Source of the DNA: Ciona intestinalis
Taxonomy: Eukaryota; Chordata; Ascidiacea; Phlebobranchia; Cionidae
Length of the DNA stretch: 64,000 bases
Assembly (NCBI RefSeq): GCF_000224145.3
Contig: NW_004190396.2
Coordinates: 62,001 to 126,000, forward strand
Direction of reading: 5' to 3'
Below, one piece after another: positions 1-11,599 of the stretch. The notes below the pieces were generated by a model. That model saw nothing but the letters and a program-made list of their open reading frames with translations, was not told the origin of the DNA and searched no databases. Made by a program: the position numbers and the translations under genes. The number at the start of each line of letters is the position of its first letter. Position 1 is the first letter of the stretch.

Positions 1-33
1 CTTTTCCTAATACCCAACAATCCCCACACACAG

Positions 34-2455
34 ATGGTACAACCTGGTATTGAACATAATCTTTCAAGCTGTTCCCCTCGTGATATTGATTGCACTTTAC
101 ACATCGATACTGAGGAAAGTACGAAGGATTCAATCCAAGATGAAACTTCATAAATCAACGAGTGTCAGTCGAGTGGTGAAGAAACCACTGGGTTAGTAAC
201 AAATTGACTCAAATAAATTTTATATTTTTAACGCATTTTAAGAAACCTTTTCTCCAGTTGTTTTTACTGTACGATATTTTAACGACTGTTGAGTAAGTAA
301 TACCTTGGCTTCTAAAACTACATATAATAAACTCATTAATAAAATAATTGACGAAACCCTTCATTAGAATGTCTGACATAATGTCACGATGATATCGGAC
401 ACATGGTGTCGTATTGTAAACTAACATTCTTATCCCATTATCCCAGGCAGTGTTTCCAGCAACCAACCAAACCCATCCGGCAACACTAGCGATGACACCG
501 ATAACGAACTTCGACCTTCAAGTCTTATAGAGGGGTTTAAGTTCAAACCCGTGCATGGTGGGTGTGATGTCATCAATGATGTCATAACAGTTTTCTATTC
601 TATAAGAAAGAAACTGGGAAGCAGGCCATAGTTGGCACGCTTAAACAATAATTTTCTGCATTAATTGTTAAACATTGGGTTAGATTTGTTTCACAAGATT
701 GTGCGTCAACTATCCCTTGGTGTTTATTATAACTTGCCCCATTACCCCATCCACAATATTGAACTGCTCAATTTCTTTCCAGTTGAAACAAGTTTTCATT
801 CCGAGAGCGACCACCGCGTTAACTCAACCGGAACCGACCAATCACAGGAGGCGACGGTGGTCAAACGACCCAAGAAACGAAACAGCATCTGGGCGATATT
901 ATTGCGCAATAGTCAGAAGATTGATCCAAAGTTTAATCCTCCGGAGATTGAACTCCCGGATGGTGGGAGCAACATGGGGAGCAACACTGGATGCGGGAGC
1001 ACGGGGGATGATCTCAGTGAGGCTGAGGATGAATTGAAACCTCCGGTCAATTTGAGGAAGAACAGCGGAACAATACGAGCCCTGAGGAGGAAGAAATCAC
1101 TTAGCGTCCCGACTTTACCTCAGTTTAACTCCCATAGTTGTGAGGATAAGTCAGAAGAACCGAGTGGGCAATATTTACAAGTGTCGAAATATCAAGACAC
1201 TGATTTATCCTTAAGTGATACAACCATGTCGCGCACCAAGTCAGCGTACAACCCACGCACACCGACTATCGAGGAACCCACTCTACGCACCAAGTCATCC
1301 TGGTCGGTACGGATAAAACAAAAGGGTTGGAGCAACTGGAGTATCCGTAGCAACAGCGACGTGGACGACGGACACCACAGGACAAGGTCGGGAACCATAG
1401 CGAGGAAAATTCAGGATAAACGAGCGAAAAAGTTGAAAGCTGACAAGCGAGCTAGGAGAAGGTAAGTTGCGATCATTGTTTTGGTGGTTGGAATATTTGC
1501 TTCTAGACCAGGTACAGGTCAAGGCTTGATGCCACCATTATGGGCGTATATGTCATTGGGCAAGACACAACGTTAATTGGTCCAACTCAGTGGTCACTAA
1601 TGGGTTGTCCAAATTATCAACCATACAGAAAAACAATCGCACACAAAGTTACATTGTGGTAACTCGTAAGCAGGCATGAGGTGTATGAAACAGAACACCT
1701 GTGTTAGAGTGACTGTCGTTGCCCGAACATACGAGGATAAATAAGTTACATTTGCGGTAATTTGTAAGCGGGCACGAGGTGTATGAAACAGAACACCCAT
1801 GTTATAACTTCTTTCATTCCTCCTTCACTAATATAAACAACTTACACCCGCCCACCTTAATACAACCCAAACCTCACCAGGGAGAAATTAATGAAGAAGC
1901 GACACGCTCGTGAACGACAACTTGTCTACAGTAGCTTAACAATCTGCATCGCGTTTGCCGTGTGTATTCTACCAACATCCGTGTTGTATCTTGTAACGGT
2001 GGGTGTTATAGGGGTAATGTTAGGGGGTTGGGGGGATATTACTATGTTGTTAGGGGGGTTTGGTATGGGGTTGTAGGGTAAAGTAGATGTATTATTGGTG
2101 TCTGGGGTTCCATGTCACCAGAACATGACAATGTGACATTGTTACGTTTCCATGTTTGACTATCATGAGTGTAACTGTATTTTATCAATGTCACCCAAGA
2201 TTTTGCTAAAACTTAAAGAACGTGACTCGTATATACATGATCATGCATATTTCCTCTTTTGTCATAAACCCCATTATTACATCATAGGTGTTGTTCAATG
2301 TGACCCCCCCACCGAGTGCAATCATGGTGGTGGGCTACATAGCGTGGCTGCATGCCGTCGTCAACCCATTCATATACGGCTACCTTAACTCACAATATAG
2401 GAAGGAATATATCAAGATCATGAGGCTGACTAAGGAAAAGTTCATTAAGAAATAA
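34..2455 (+). CDS. Class A (rhodopsin-like) GPCR, 3' half, 5' end outside window
   Basis: Five phase-consistent exons: 34-191, 447-557, 783-1461, 1881-1998 and 2288-2455 (stop TAA). The first encodes a hydrophobic TM5 (WYNLVLNIIFQAVPLVILIA) running into a basic RKVRR segment. Exons 2 and 3 encode a very long third intracellular loop of roughly 300 residues, rich in Ser, Thr, Lys and Arg. Exon 4 carries the basic KKRHARERQ entry to TM6. The last exon has TM7 with the NPxxY motif as NPFIY, then a short helix-8 segment (NSQYRKEY) and a short tail. TM6 reads FAVCILPTS, without the Trp of the usual CWxP. Receptors of this family act at the plasma membrane and signal through G proteins; the long loop resembles aminergic receptors, but the ligand cannot be assigned. 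A poly(A)-type AATAAA overlaps the stop region. TM1-TM4 must lie left of position 1. The class is secure, the subfamily unknown. Confidence 0.85.
1540..1805. mobile_element. SINE-like dispersed repeat in GPCR intron
   Basis: Contains the phrases TTGGGCAAGACA, GTGGTCACTAATGGGTTGTCC, GGTAACTCGTAAGCAGGCA and GAGGTGTATGAAACAGAACACC, the last block present twice. The same blocks recur in the same order near 8165, 18680, 49640 and 58310, and reversed near 4680 and 13110. Other copies carry a tRNA B-box-like GGGTTCAAGGCT, so this is probably a tRNA-derived composite SINE. Confidence 0.75.
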
Positions 2456-2796
2456 ATATTTTGTTCATTATTTAATAAAACATATTTCGAATACCCTGTG
2501 TCATGGATTATAGGAGTAATATTAGGGTGTTGATACGCAGCACCAACTTTTAAAACACGGGTGGTATTTTGTGTTTCGCATCCCAAATTTTAAGTTTAAA
2601 CAGATTTTACCCTGCTGTTAGATGTCTATACGTACAAGCAGAGCCAGATTTTGCACAAAACTCAAAAACCTCACTGATTATTGCATCTGGGGAAATACCC
2701 ATGTTTATGGCACTTTATAAAGACACGCGTTTATTATAAGATTTCTATTTGAACTGTTCGAAAATTGAAAGTTATTTTGGTAACAAAACAACAACT
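2456..2796. other. Short convergent intergenic region
   Basis: Separates the GPCR stop from the NDUFB11 stop on the opposite strand. AATAAA-type signals for the plus-strand gene lie at 2452-2475, and a minus-strand poly(A) signal (TTTATT on plus) lies at about 2730-2735. I see no coding sequence here. Confidence 0.6.
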
Positions 2797-4447
2797 TCAC
2801 CACGTTGGGGCTTGTACGTAATATTCCAACCGATGATCGGTAGTGACGGCTGGTTGGGCTCGCAGCCATTGTTGCTCCCAATCACCTTCCTCTGGAACCA
2901 TGGTCCCAATTAAATCTTTGGGGACAAAATCAGGGTCGATTGGAGGTTGACCATTCGCTTGACGCTCCTCGAGCAAAGTAATCGCCTCGTATTCTCGCCA
3001 TTCAATCATGCGCGACCTGGTGGGGTGAAAGACATAAAATGGAAACAATGAGAAAAAATGTCAGTTCTCTTATTCAATCAGCTAATCAGTGAAAAAGTGG
3101 ACCATTCGGTCATGGTCGAAGTAAAAAGGAGATTCAAGTGGAGTGGTCGGATGAGAGTCAATATACATATATAGGGCCATGTTATAAATTAATGGTATTT
3201 TAAATTGGATTCAAATATAAAGTTAAGGTTTCATAAACTCATGTTGTCATGATAAATGAGAAGGAATTGGATGTTCATGGCTGATGGAGCATTCACCCGC
3301 TGTGACATATAATGAAACCTAACCCTTCACCCGACACTAAACCGTACACAACCCTCACATAAAGTAACGGACTTAACAACCCACCCACCTATAGTCAGGT
3401 CCATATATCATCATGGCCGGTATAAACACAAGAAAAACCGAGAAGCCGAAGAACATGATCACGTGCGCGATTACTTTGTCATATAACGGATCAAAACGAT
3501 CAAAACCAAGGAAAGTCTCCGGCTGGTGAGTAATTTAAGTTTAATTTCATAACACAACGTCTGTTGAATCAAGTTTAGTATTTGAGGTAATAACATTAGT
3601 TCATATATCCACTTTCTACAACTTTGAAAGACTATTAAAGTATTTGTAAAGCAGTGAAACGTATCTTAAAGGAATAACTGAACATGTTTTAAAACTTTGC
3701 TATTTTCCAGTCTGCAGGTGCACGGCCAATTTTTTTACAGACTTTTGGTGATGCACGCCACAATTTGTCCCACGCACGCCAATTAATTAAACAAAGAAAA
3801 AAATTCGTATTAAATTAAGTAAGATTTTCTACTGTGGCTTGAAAATGTACATGCTTTGCACGCAGATTTTTAATGATAGCACGCTCGCACACGTGAAAAA
3901 CAACCGTCTTGCACGCGCGAGATCTCGTCAGGAACTGCCATACTCTGCAGACTGGGCTATTTTGTTACAAAAGTTTGCAAATAAAACTTGTTACTTGGTT
4001 ATTTGCGGACTTTTATTAAAATAAATGAATATTTACTCCTTCGATTAAAATAACAAGGATCAAATTAATTAACATTACAAAGAGATCGGAATTTACAGCG
4101 AAACGACAGTCGAACAAGATAAAATAAATAAAAAAGCATTGGTTTAAATGTGTGAGTGTTAAACCAATATATTTACGCTTAAACAAATAATAAATTCTCA
4201 AAAAAATTAAACCGACCTTTTCTTTGTCAAAAAATCTTTCGCATTCGATCTCATATTCGGTTTTCGCGGGAACAACCGTCGATTCTTTCAATAATTTCGA
4301 GTTTTGTGAAATGTTTCGTCTTGTTAAAGCAACGGAAATAAAATGTTTTCCAAATACAACTTTATTTGGGATTACCACGCTACGACAAATGCTGCCAGCT
4401 GCATTTGCGAGGCTACGATTTCCCAAACACCTCACAACCGACAACAT
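2797..4447 (-). CDS. NDUFB11: NADH dehydrogenase [ubiquinone] 1 beta subcomplex subunit 11 (complex I)
   Basis: Three exons on the minus strand: 4217-4447 (ATG at 4447), 3389-3522 and 2797-3016, giving about 194 residues with matching splice phases. The N-terminus is basic and Ser-rich with Arg at regular intervals (MLSVVRCLGNRSLANAAG), as expected for a mitochondrial presequence. Exon 2 encodes one membrane helix (VIMFFGFSVFLVFIPAMMIY) followed by GPDYR. Exon 3 continues SRMIEWREYEA and then ANGQPPIDP, the conserved block after the helix in NDUFB11. The family is a single-pass accessory subunit of the membrane arm of complex I in the inner mitochondrial membrane. The protein is somewhat longer than the human one (153 aa), with about 30 extra C-terminal residues. 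The TTG six bases upstream in frame is not a likely start. Two other motif blocks, PLYDKV before the helix and the R-M-x-E-W after it, also fit the family. Confidence 0.88.
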
Positions 4448-5156
4448 TTTCAACGAAAACTCTTCAAAAAATTTTTTGATGAAAATAAAAATATTTTACA
4501 TTCGGTGTCTGGAAGGTTAACCGGTAGATGGCGGTTGAATATATATTTTGTTTTAGTGGGGAGTAAAAAGCAACAGGTTGTCATAAAATTACTCCCACAA
4601 TATTATTCAGCGCCAAACTTGAAAAATCCTATTCAGCATGTACTTGAACGTGGCCAACTTGTGCACACTTAAGAGTTTACCATATAAGTAACTTTGTGGG
4701 TGATGGTGTTTCTGTATGGCTTACAATTCGAACATTCCATTAGTGACCACTGGGTTGGAGCAATTGTCGTTAAGTGTCTTGCACAAGGATACATACGCCA
4801 ACGACGGTGGCAGCGTTGGGCCTTGAACCTTTTGTCCGAGGCGAGCGCGCTAACCACTGAATAATTCACATAGTACTAGAACATATCCATTGTGTCTATT
4901 GTTATATTGGTTTGAAACAACAATATGGTTTATACACATCACAATTACATTATGACATCACCAATGTTCATTGTTGATAGAAATGAAAATATAAAATATG
5001 TCGCGCGACCAAAATGTTCGGCCGAATCTCCTAGTTACTACTGCAGTTATTACGTGGTAAAAATTCTGCATAAAAATTAAAAATGCGAAATCACTTTCAG
5101 GGCAAAATAAACAGCTAAAATATAATAATTTAATTTAAATGAAAATAGAAAATAAT
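4448..5156. other. Intergenic, with reversed SINE copy
   Basis: Lies between the NDUFB11 start and the SH2-adaptor stop. About 4675-4865 is a SINE copy in reverse orientation (AGTGACCACTGGGTTGGAGC, GTTGGGCCTTGAACC). The rest is AT-rich without a convincing exon. The NDUFB11 promoter should lie in 4450-4670, but I recognise no core element there. Confidence 0.55.
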
Positions 5157-8100
5157 TCAAAGATAATCTTCGGTGATGGGATATTTAAGTGAAATATTCT
5201 GCGTGTCGTTGATTTTGAGACGATGGGTTGAATAGAAAGCTATCATCTCGGGCACGCTGTGGAACGGAGCGCTGAATTCACCGAGAATCCAAAAGCCATC
5301 GCGTGTGGATGATATGACCATGTGTATAGTGGTGCTACGCGTTCTGGGGAGATGAATAGGTGAAGCATCACTGAGCACGATTGGTGTTTTTGAAAGAAAA
5401 TTCATTTTTACTTCCAAACCTCACAACATCTAATATATAAGCAGTTACTGCAAGGCACGCAGCAATTTGTAATGACCTTTCTGCCAGTTTAATAAGAGAA
5501 TAATTAACACTATTAAAGACAGAGCTAATTATTGCAATGTTTTTGAAGTGATGGGTCAACTCTGGCATTAACCCCTCGTCCTCACCCACATAGAATACCC
5601 CCCACCCACCTTAGTGATAAACTGTAATTGTTCGCAGTACTTTCGCTATTCCTCACGAGGTAACTCCCGGGAACTTCACGCGATAACCTCATGTTCGCTT
5701 CATCTCGCGTGATCGCTCCATGATACCAACTATTCGTGAAAACAATTCATGTTATTTAGTGTTCAACAATAAATTAGACAATTATAAGTAACTACCAATC
5801 AAAACAAAAAACTTCACAATGCCCAATGATATCTTCGCTTTGGCATAGAAGTTGGAATGTTTGTAAAATACCCAGAGGTTACGGGTTCAAGGCTTGTCAC
5901 AGCTACCATTGTTGTGTCCTTAACCATCTTGTTCATTGGGTTAAATGTAGATTTAAAAATACAAATATTACATTACTTCAACCCAGTGATAACTAATGGG
6001 ACGTTTTATCAAATATTATGTAATTTTAAAGATAAATCCCCAAACTCACCCTTGCTTGGTCAGTGGTAGCAACGGATCGAAATCTTTATCGGCGATCGCT
6101 TCCGAGGGATGAAGCTCCAACTGTCGATGTTGGAATCGTTGCATCGACTCCACTAGGTGGGGAGGGAGAGTTAGTGAGGATTTTGTGTAAAATAACTCGC
6201 ATACGAGGTGAATGAAACAGAACACCTGTGTTATAACGACTGTCGGTGCCCCTCCATGCAAGAATTTAAACAAGTTAAAAACATATATTCATTCTAAAAA
6301 AAGCAGAATAAATTTTTTTTTAAAAATAAATCAAACAAAAACTTACGATGAACTTTAGGTATGCTTGGTTTATCCCACGGGTGTTCGTAATCATCGCCAG
6401 GATCCTGGTTGTCAAACGAATGGGACTTGCTGTGTCTGTTGAGCTGGGGCACCGAACTTATTTCATAAGATCGTGACCTCGAGTGCGAAATATGGGGATT
6501 TCCGTGCTTTAATGTTGTTTCTGTGTCCCACGGCTCCTCGTACTCGCTTACCCCATCGAGTGACTTGTTTGTCGGGACCGTCACTTGGGCGGATTGCACC
6601 AAATGATCATCGGACGAGCTTTTAGGAATCCCTCCATCCCCTCGCAACGCCGACAACCCTTGTTTGCTGCGAATATCGAGCGAGCGACTTTTAGCTTTAC
6701 TAAGTCGGTACAACGATATATTCATTGGCTGCACCAGCGGTGACGAGGCTCGTCGTAAATCCACAACCTCGTTAGTGACGATCAATGTGTTGACGGGCGA
6801 ATGGTTGGGTGAGTTATGTTTGCTTATTGGAGAGTTGGTTCCACTGCTGCCGGTGTTACGGGAGTTGCTGCGTCGAATCTCGTCGAACGACGGCTCAACT
6901 TTGATCAAACGGTGGTCTACTACTCTCTCCTGCCTCCGTGTGTCTTGGGACAAACATAACGGGATAATTATTTTTAATCCAAACCCTTTGTTTCAATTAT
7001 GTATTCTAAACTATACTGGATTATTCTGGGCGAATTTTATTCCTAACTACATGTGTAGCACAAGTTACTGATATCGGAAGATCTCAGCTGTATAAACCAG
7101 GGAACCACAAACTCCTTGCATAAACCCTCACTTAGTAAATATATTATCCATATACTTACTGGTATCGGGAGGTCGTATTAACCTACGATCCAACATGGGT
7201 GACGACGATGGCGACCTCTGCTGGCTCGGGACAAACACCATCTTCTGTTTCCCCCTCAACGCAGATAACGAATCACTGGACCCGTGGTTTATGTTATTGT
7301 TGTCCTTGTATGGAAGGGTGTTGGTTTTGTCCCAGGGCTCCTCGTAATCTTTGTCTGATGGGGTTAACGTTGGTAATATAAATGAAATATTGTGAATATT
7401 TGTAAAAAGTGTTTCAGTTAATTATGAATGTTACACTGAAGAATTTCATTCATGAGAAATTAAAAATAAAAAGTAAGCGTTATTTTTTATAGATTACATA
7501 ACTTTTATTATCATCACAATATATTATGACATCACAACTACAACATATTATGACATCACAACCACAAAAATCACCTTTTTGTTTCGATTTATCCCACGGC
7601 TCGTCATAAATCTTTGATTTCGAAGATTTTGCTGCGTCACTGTTTTGCGTTAATTCTAGAATAGAAATATTATAAACATGGTAATCAGATTCAATAAAAG
7701 TAAAAGATATTAAAAAATAACATTTTTACTAAAAAAACTTTTTAAATTATTTAATTCTAACTGTTCAACACAGCTTGGTCGAGATATTTCTAGTAAACTA
7801 TGAGGTACAATTATAAAAAATGACAAATATTTAAATTTATAAATAAATTTTAAAAGCAACAGTTTTGACCATCGGACATTTAACTTAAACCCCCCCACCT
7901 TGATACATCTGTTGTGCTTCGTAAGGTTCAATGTATCCCTCCATGGCTTTGTTGTCACGCTTCACCGAATCAAACGGTTCAACGTACTCGTCGCTGATGG
8001 AAATGCTCTGTAGAATTATCTTTATTTTATATCTTGTTATATATCTCAATGTGCGGGTATATACGCCATATGTATGTATCACCTGAACAACCTGATTATT

Positions 8101-9111
8101 ATTTTAAAACATGTTTGCGATTGAATATTTATTGTTGTGACCAGAAAACATATTAATGTTAGAGCGGGTATGATGTCACCATTGTGGGCGTATGTGGCCT
8201 TGGGCAAGACACTTAACGGCAATTGCTCCCAACCCAGCGGCCACTAACGGGTTGTTCAAATTGTCAGCTATATATAAAACACCATCACCCACAAAGTTAC
8301 GTATCGCTATATGTATAGCTGTATGTGTGCTGACAAAGAAATAACAACTCACAGACGAAGGGTCACTTGACGGGATCAACATGGTCGCGTTTTTATTTCC
8401 AGGTTTGATCAATTTCTTTGTAATCGTGGGTGAGGTGCGGGGTACAACGGATCTGTGGGGGGGTTATGTTGAAATATGAGTAGGTTACATTTTTATATAA
8501 AGATATAGGAAGAACAAATAAAAGGGCTTAAGTTAAAACAGTCGTTTTTTCGCTGCATGGGGTAAAGTTTCGGGACTGTTTGTTGATGAAATATGTTAAT
8601 ATACCATCCTCTCTTGGCACCATGGTGTGAAATATGACACCATAAAAGATATTAGTTGTGTTGTTTGGATATTTTCAAGACACAGCACAATAGGTCATGT
8701 GTATACAGTATAGGCCCTCAGTTTCAACAACAAAACAACAGCCATTAAAAAGTTGAAACGCTTCCGACTGTACATTAGGATTCAACCATGTTTATAATTT
8801 ATTTAAAAAAATATTATAAAGTTATTCATCAATCACCTTGTATCTAAGGGCATTAGTTCACCTCGTGACCTTACGACCCCTCGAGCGACCTCAGAGTTCT
8901 CGTACTCGTTCTCCTTGGTCACATGACCTTCCTCCCCACTCTGGTGCCCCCTAGTGGGCTTGGTGGTGCTCGGTTTTAAACTATTTCCTTTCCATTGCGA
9001 GTTATTGTCCGTGGTCGGTTGGAATTGAATTTCTTCATCAACGAGAGTCGTACCGTGGCTGTCTGTTTTATTTATTTTATTCTTTTTAAATAAATTCCAT
9101 TTTCGGTTCAT
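5157..9111 (-). CDS. SH2-domain adaptor of the SHB/SHD/SHE/SHF family
   Basis: Nine minus-strand exons with matching phases: 8837-9111, 8353-8452, 7899-8007, 7575-7655, 7160-7354, 6347-6943, 6050-6152, 5610-5729 and 5157-5343, giving about 588 residues. The N-terminal 480 residues are disordered and carry repeated tyrosine motifs: YENS, YVEPF, YIEPY, YDEPWDK, YEEPWDK, YEEPWDT and YEHPWDK. The C-terminal hundred residues are an SH2 domain: WYHGAITRDEA, then SYLVRNSES with the phosphotyrosine-binding Arg, then FHSVPEMIAFYSTHRL and a KYPI end. Repeated Y-x-x-P-W motifs plus a C-terminal SH2 are the hallmark of this adaptor family, which links receptor tyrosine kinases to downstream proteins in the cytoplasm. 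The ATG at 9111 follows an acceptor at about 9147. Which of the four vertebrate paralogues it matches cannot be told; it may be their single pre-duplication counterpart. Confidence 0.87.
6175..6275. mobile_element. SINE fragment in SH2-adaptor intron
   Basis: GAGGTGAATGAAACAGAACACC followed by TGTTATAACGACTGTCGG matches the 3' part of the SINE family. It lies directly beside the 6050-6152 exon. Confidence 0.65.
8160..8345. mobile_element. SINE copy in SH2-adaptor intron
   Basis: Contains CCTTGGGCAAGACACTTAAC, CGGCCACTAACGGGTTGTTC and CACCCACAAAGTTACGTA, the same block order as the copies at 1540 and 49620. It ends within 10 bases of the 8353-8452 exon. Confidence 0.7.
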
Positions 9112-10907
9112 TTTATCAGCGAAATATTCAAACCTTACGGAAATGTCTAAAACAGAAGTTTTATTTATTTCTTCAAATACGACAGCTAAGATCAAATCAA
9201 TTAACAACGAAGAGAAAATAATTAGCATCAAAACAACATTCTTTAAAACACGCTACAGGTAAAGCAGTGAGAAAGGACTTCAGTTAAAAAGCTGTTAACC
9301 GCCAAAAACAAAGTTTAATAAAAACAACAACATAAACGAATGTAACTGAATGACAAAACACGCAACTTACTTTATTACTACCAGCAAGTAAACTATGGAA
9401 TACTAACTACCACATTAAAACACCTACGGTACAACCAACCCAACCCAACCCAGCGTAACTTAACGTTGCGCAACTAAAACCACAACAGAAAAGATTGGGC
9501 AATAATATGGGGAATACCCGAAGCAAGGACTAATTAATTCGGGGAGTAATTTAAAAACTTCTTGAATACGATCGCTAAGATCAAACGACGAGAAAGAAAT
9601 TATTTTGCAAGTTATTATTCAACTTGGCTGGCTTTATATAAGTGCAATAATAATAAAACCGATTCATATTTTTCATAATATTTTATTCAGCAAAAAAAAC
9701 AACACAAGTAAAACGTTAATCTTAAAATCTCTGGTTCACTGTTAAATAATCTTCTGAAAATAGAAACAAGATTAAAATACCTTCATAGTTTATGTGGCTG
9801 GCGTTGGTGGAAAGCCACTACGGCACGACAAGCCCCCAGCCAATGGTAGTGGGTTTCTACTATGGTGAGAAACCCTTTGCTGGATAGACCTTACCCAGGC
9901 AAGGTTAAACTAACCGTCAGACAAAAATAGTAAGAAATACACCAAAAAAAAGACAGAAATAGTACAACGAGTGCAGCGACATACATGTGCCAAACATGCA
10001 ACAAACACAACAGCTCAAATATATCAAAAAGGGGACGCGGTCAAAAAGTAATTAACGCGGACATAATCAGTGAAACATCTACAAATAAAATATGGTTCAA
10101 ATCTTGAAGGATAATCATCTGCAGTGTACACCATATTGAATGTCCGACCGCAAGGAGTCGAAGCCAACAACAGCTCCGCATGTTCCCCCCCCCCCCCCAG
10201 TCGCCATGTTGGTACCGCGATACTCTCGTCGTATCTTCACACAATATAATAACGTCCGGATGTTACGAACCGCATCGATCGTTACGAAACTGTTTCAGGT
10301 TGTTACGAACCGCAATGACAGTGACCTAAATAACGTAGCGTAGCATCACTGGCGGCGACGTCCACGCAACAACCTGACCGTTAAGCAACTCAATCAAAAC
10401 TGACGTAACCGCACCGAACGCAGGGTCATGACAATGCTCTGACCCACCGTATCGACGTCGTAGCGTAATTGTGACGTGGCCATCGTCCCAATCACGCTAC
10501 ATGACGTTTGTGTAGTTATAATTAGTTTAACGGGGTGGAGATTATATTTTAAAGAATTAAATAGAAAATTAGGGACTTTATTTATGCGCATATTATACTG
10601 CGTGTTGATATTACTCGAGTATTTGTGTACCAACACAGCGTTCTCACCCAGCGATCAGGACAATACAGAATCGTTGAAGGATTCGACCTTTGTAGACGAA
10701 GTACACAATAGAGTGTACAACAACAAAATCTGATCCAGCAAGATAATCGCCATAGTTTCATTGCATATATTTCATAGACATGCAAAATGCACTATAGTAG
10801 TGACTGATTAAAAATAGCTGGCAACATTAGGTCCAGCGGAATAAGAATATAGCAGCGCAGACAAGACACACATACAACACACAACTCATACTTATAATAC
10901 TCAAACC
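9112..10907. other. SH2-adaptor 5' flank and intergenic region
   Basis: A repeat shared with 37580-37680 and 23540-23640 (AAGATCAAA-TTAA-CAACGAAGAGAA) covers about 9170-9245, directly upstream of the first coding exon. A compact set of hairpins lies at 9794-9905 (separate entry). From about 10100 the sequence becomes CpG-rich, with a C-run at about 10187. I find no convincing exon between 9112 and 10907. Confidence 0.5.
9794..9905. ncRNA. Multi-hairpin sequence, possible structured RNA
   Basis: Four inverted repeats occur within 112 bases: GTGGCT (9794) with AGCCAC (9813); CCAGC (9836) with GCTGG (9879), enclosing a perfect 8-bp stem GGGTTTCT (9851) with AGAAACCC (9868); and ACCTT (9888) with AAGGT (9901). 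The nested and flanking stems form a plausible cloverleaf-like fold, but no known RNA family is recognised. It could also be the end of a transposable element. Confidence 0.3.
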
Positions 10908-11281
10908 TCAAACCGTGTATCCTTTATCGGCGTCTTCGTCTTTGTTCTTCGTCTGCAAAACAAACGTAATAGTTACGTCACAGGCTTACCACCCGAATAA
11001 TGTATATTACTGTGGGGCAAGATGGGATACAGTTACCACCTAAATACCGAATTGCCTGATGGCGTTAAACAACAATCCTGTACGGCGGTGAGGATACGAT
11101 TGTATATTTAAATTTATTCGTCGTTTCCACCAAATTGGGGATGAAAGAGAATTAGAAACAATACCAACTAAAAGTTATTTAGTTTTATTTTACTTGTAAA
11201 TAAATATCATAATAATCGAATACACAATGACAATATACGATACCTTGCGATTTTCTTCGACAACTTTATTCGCTGACTTTT
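10908..11281 (-). CDS. Last two exons of an unidentified small acidic/basic protein (tentative)
   Basis: Exons 11244-11281 and 10908-10952 have good splice sites and join in frame to encode EKSANKVVEENRK then TKNKDEDADKGYTV and a TGA. Upstream on the same strand are splice-flanked segments at about 11463-11519 (frame open as NIDGVTSPSGDDATEEPT) and about 11337-11395, and an ATG at about 11597 beginning MSAKQEDQKI. These four pieces cannot be joined without an in-frame stop: the middle segment hits a TAG in the phase that fits its neighbours. The protein would be short, charged and probably disordered. It may be a real gene with different middle exons, an alternatively spliced one, or a decaying one. 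I recognise no family. Confidence 0.3.
11003..11150. mobile_element. Degenerate GGGGTAAGATGG-type element
   Basis: Begins TACTGTGGGGCAAGATGGGA, followed by a GAGGATACGATTGTATATT block found in the middle of intact copies such as 40697-40866. The distal terminal repeat is not intact. Confidence 0.55.
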
Positions 11282-11599
11282 CTGCAACAACAGAATCGTT
11301 AGTGTCTTTGTATATTATTACGTCATAATTACCTTCATTCTATTTTTGCGTCATGGTCCGCTTGATCCTCTGTGACGTCACATACCGTGTTCTAGAATAA
11401 AATAAAGTCAAAACCTGCCATTTTAATACAAAAGGTTATGACGAAACAATGAACTTACGAAGTGGGTTCTTCTGTTGCGTCATCACCACTCGGTGACGTC
11501 ACACCATCGATGTTTCTAGAAAAAAACTTATGTACGTAATAATGCCAATTGTGATTTATACTTTACCAATTTTTTGATCTTCTTGCTTCGCGCTCATAG

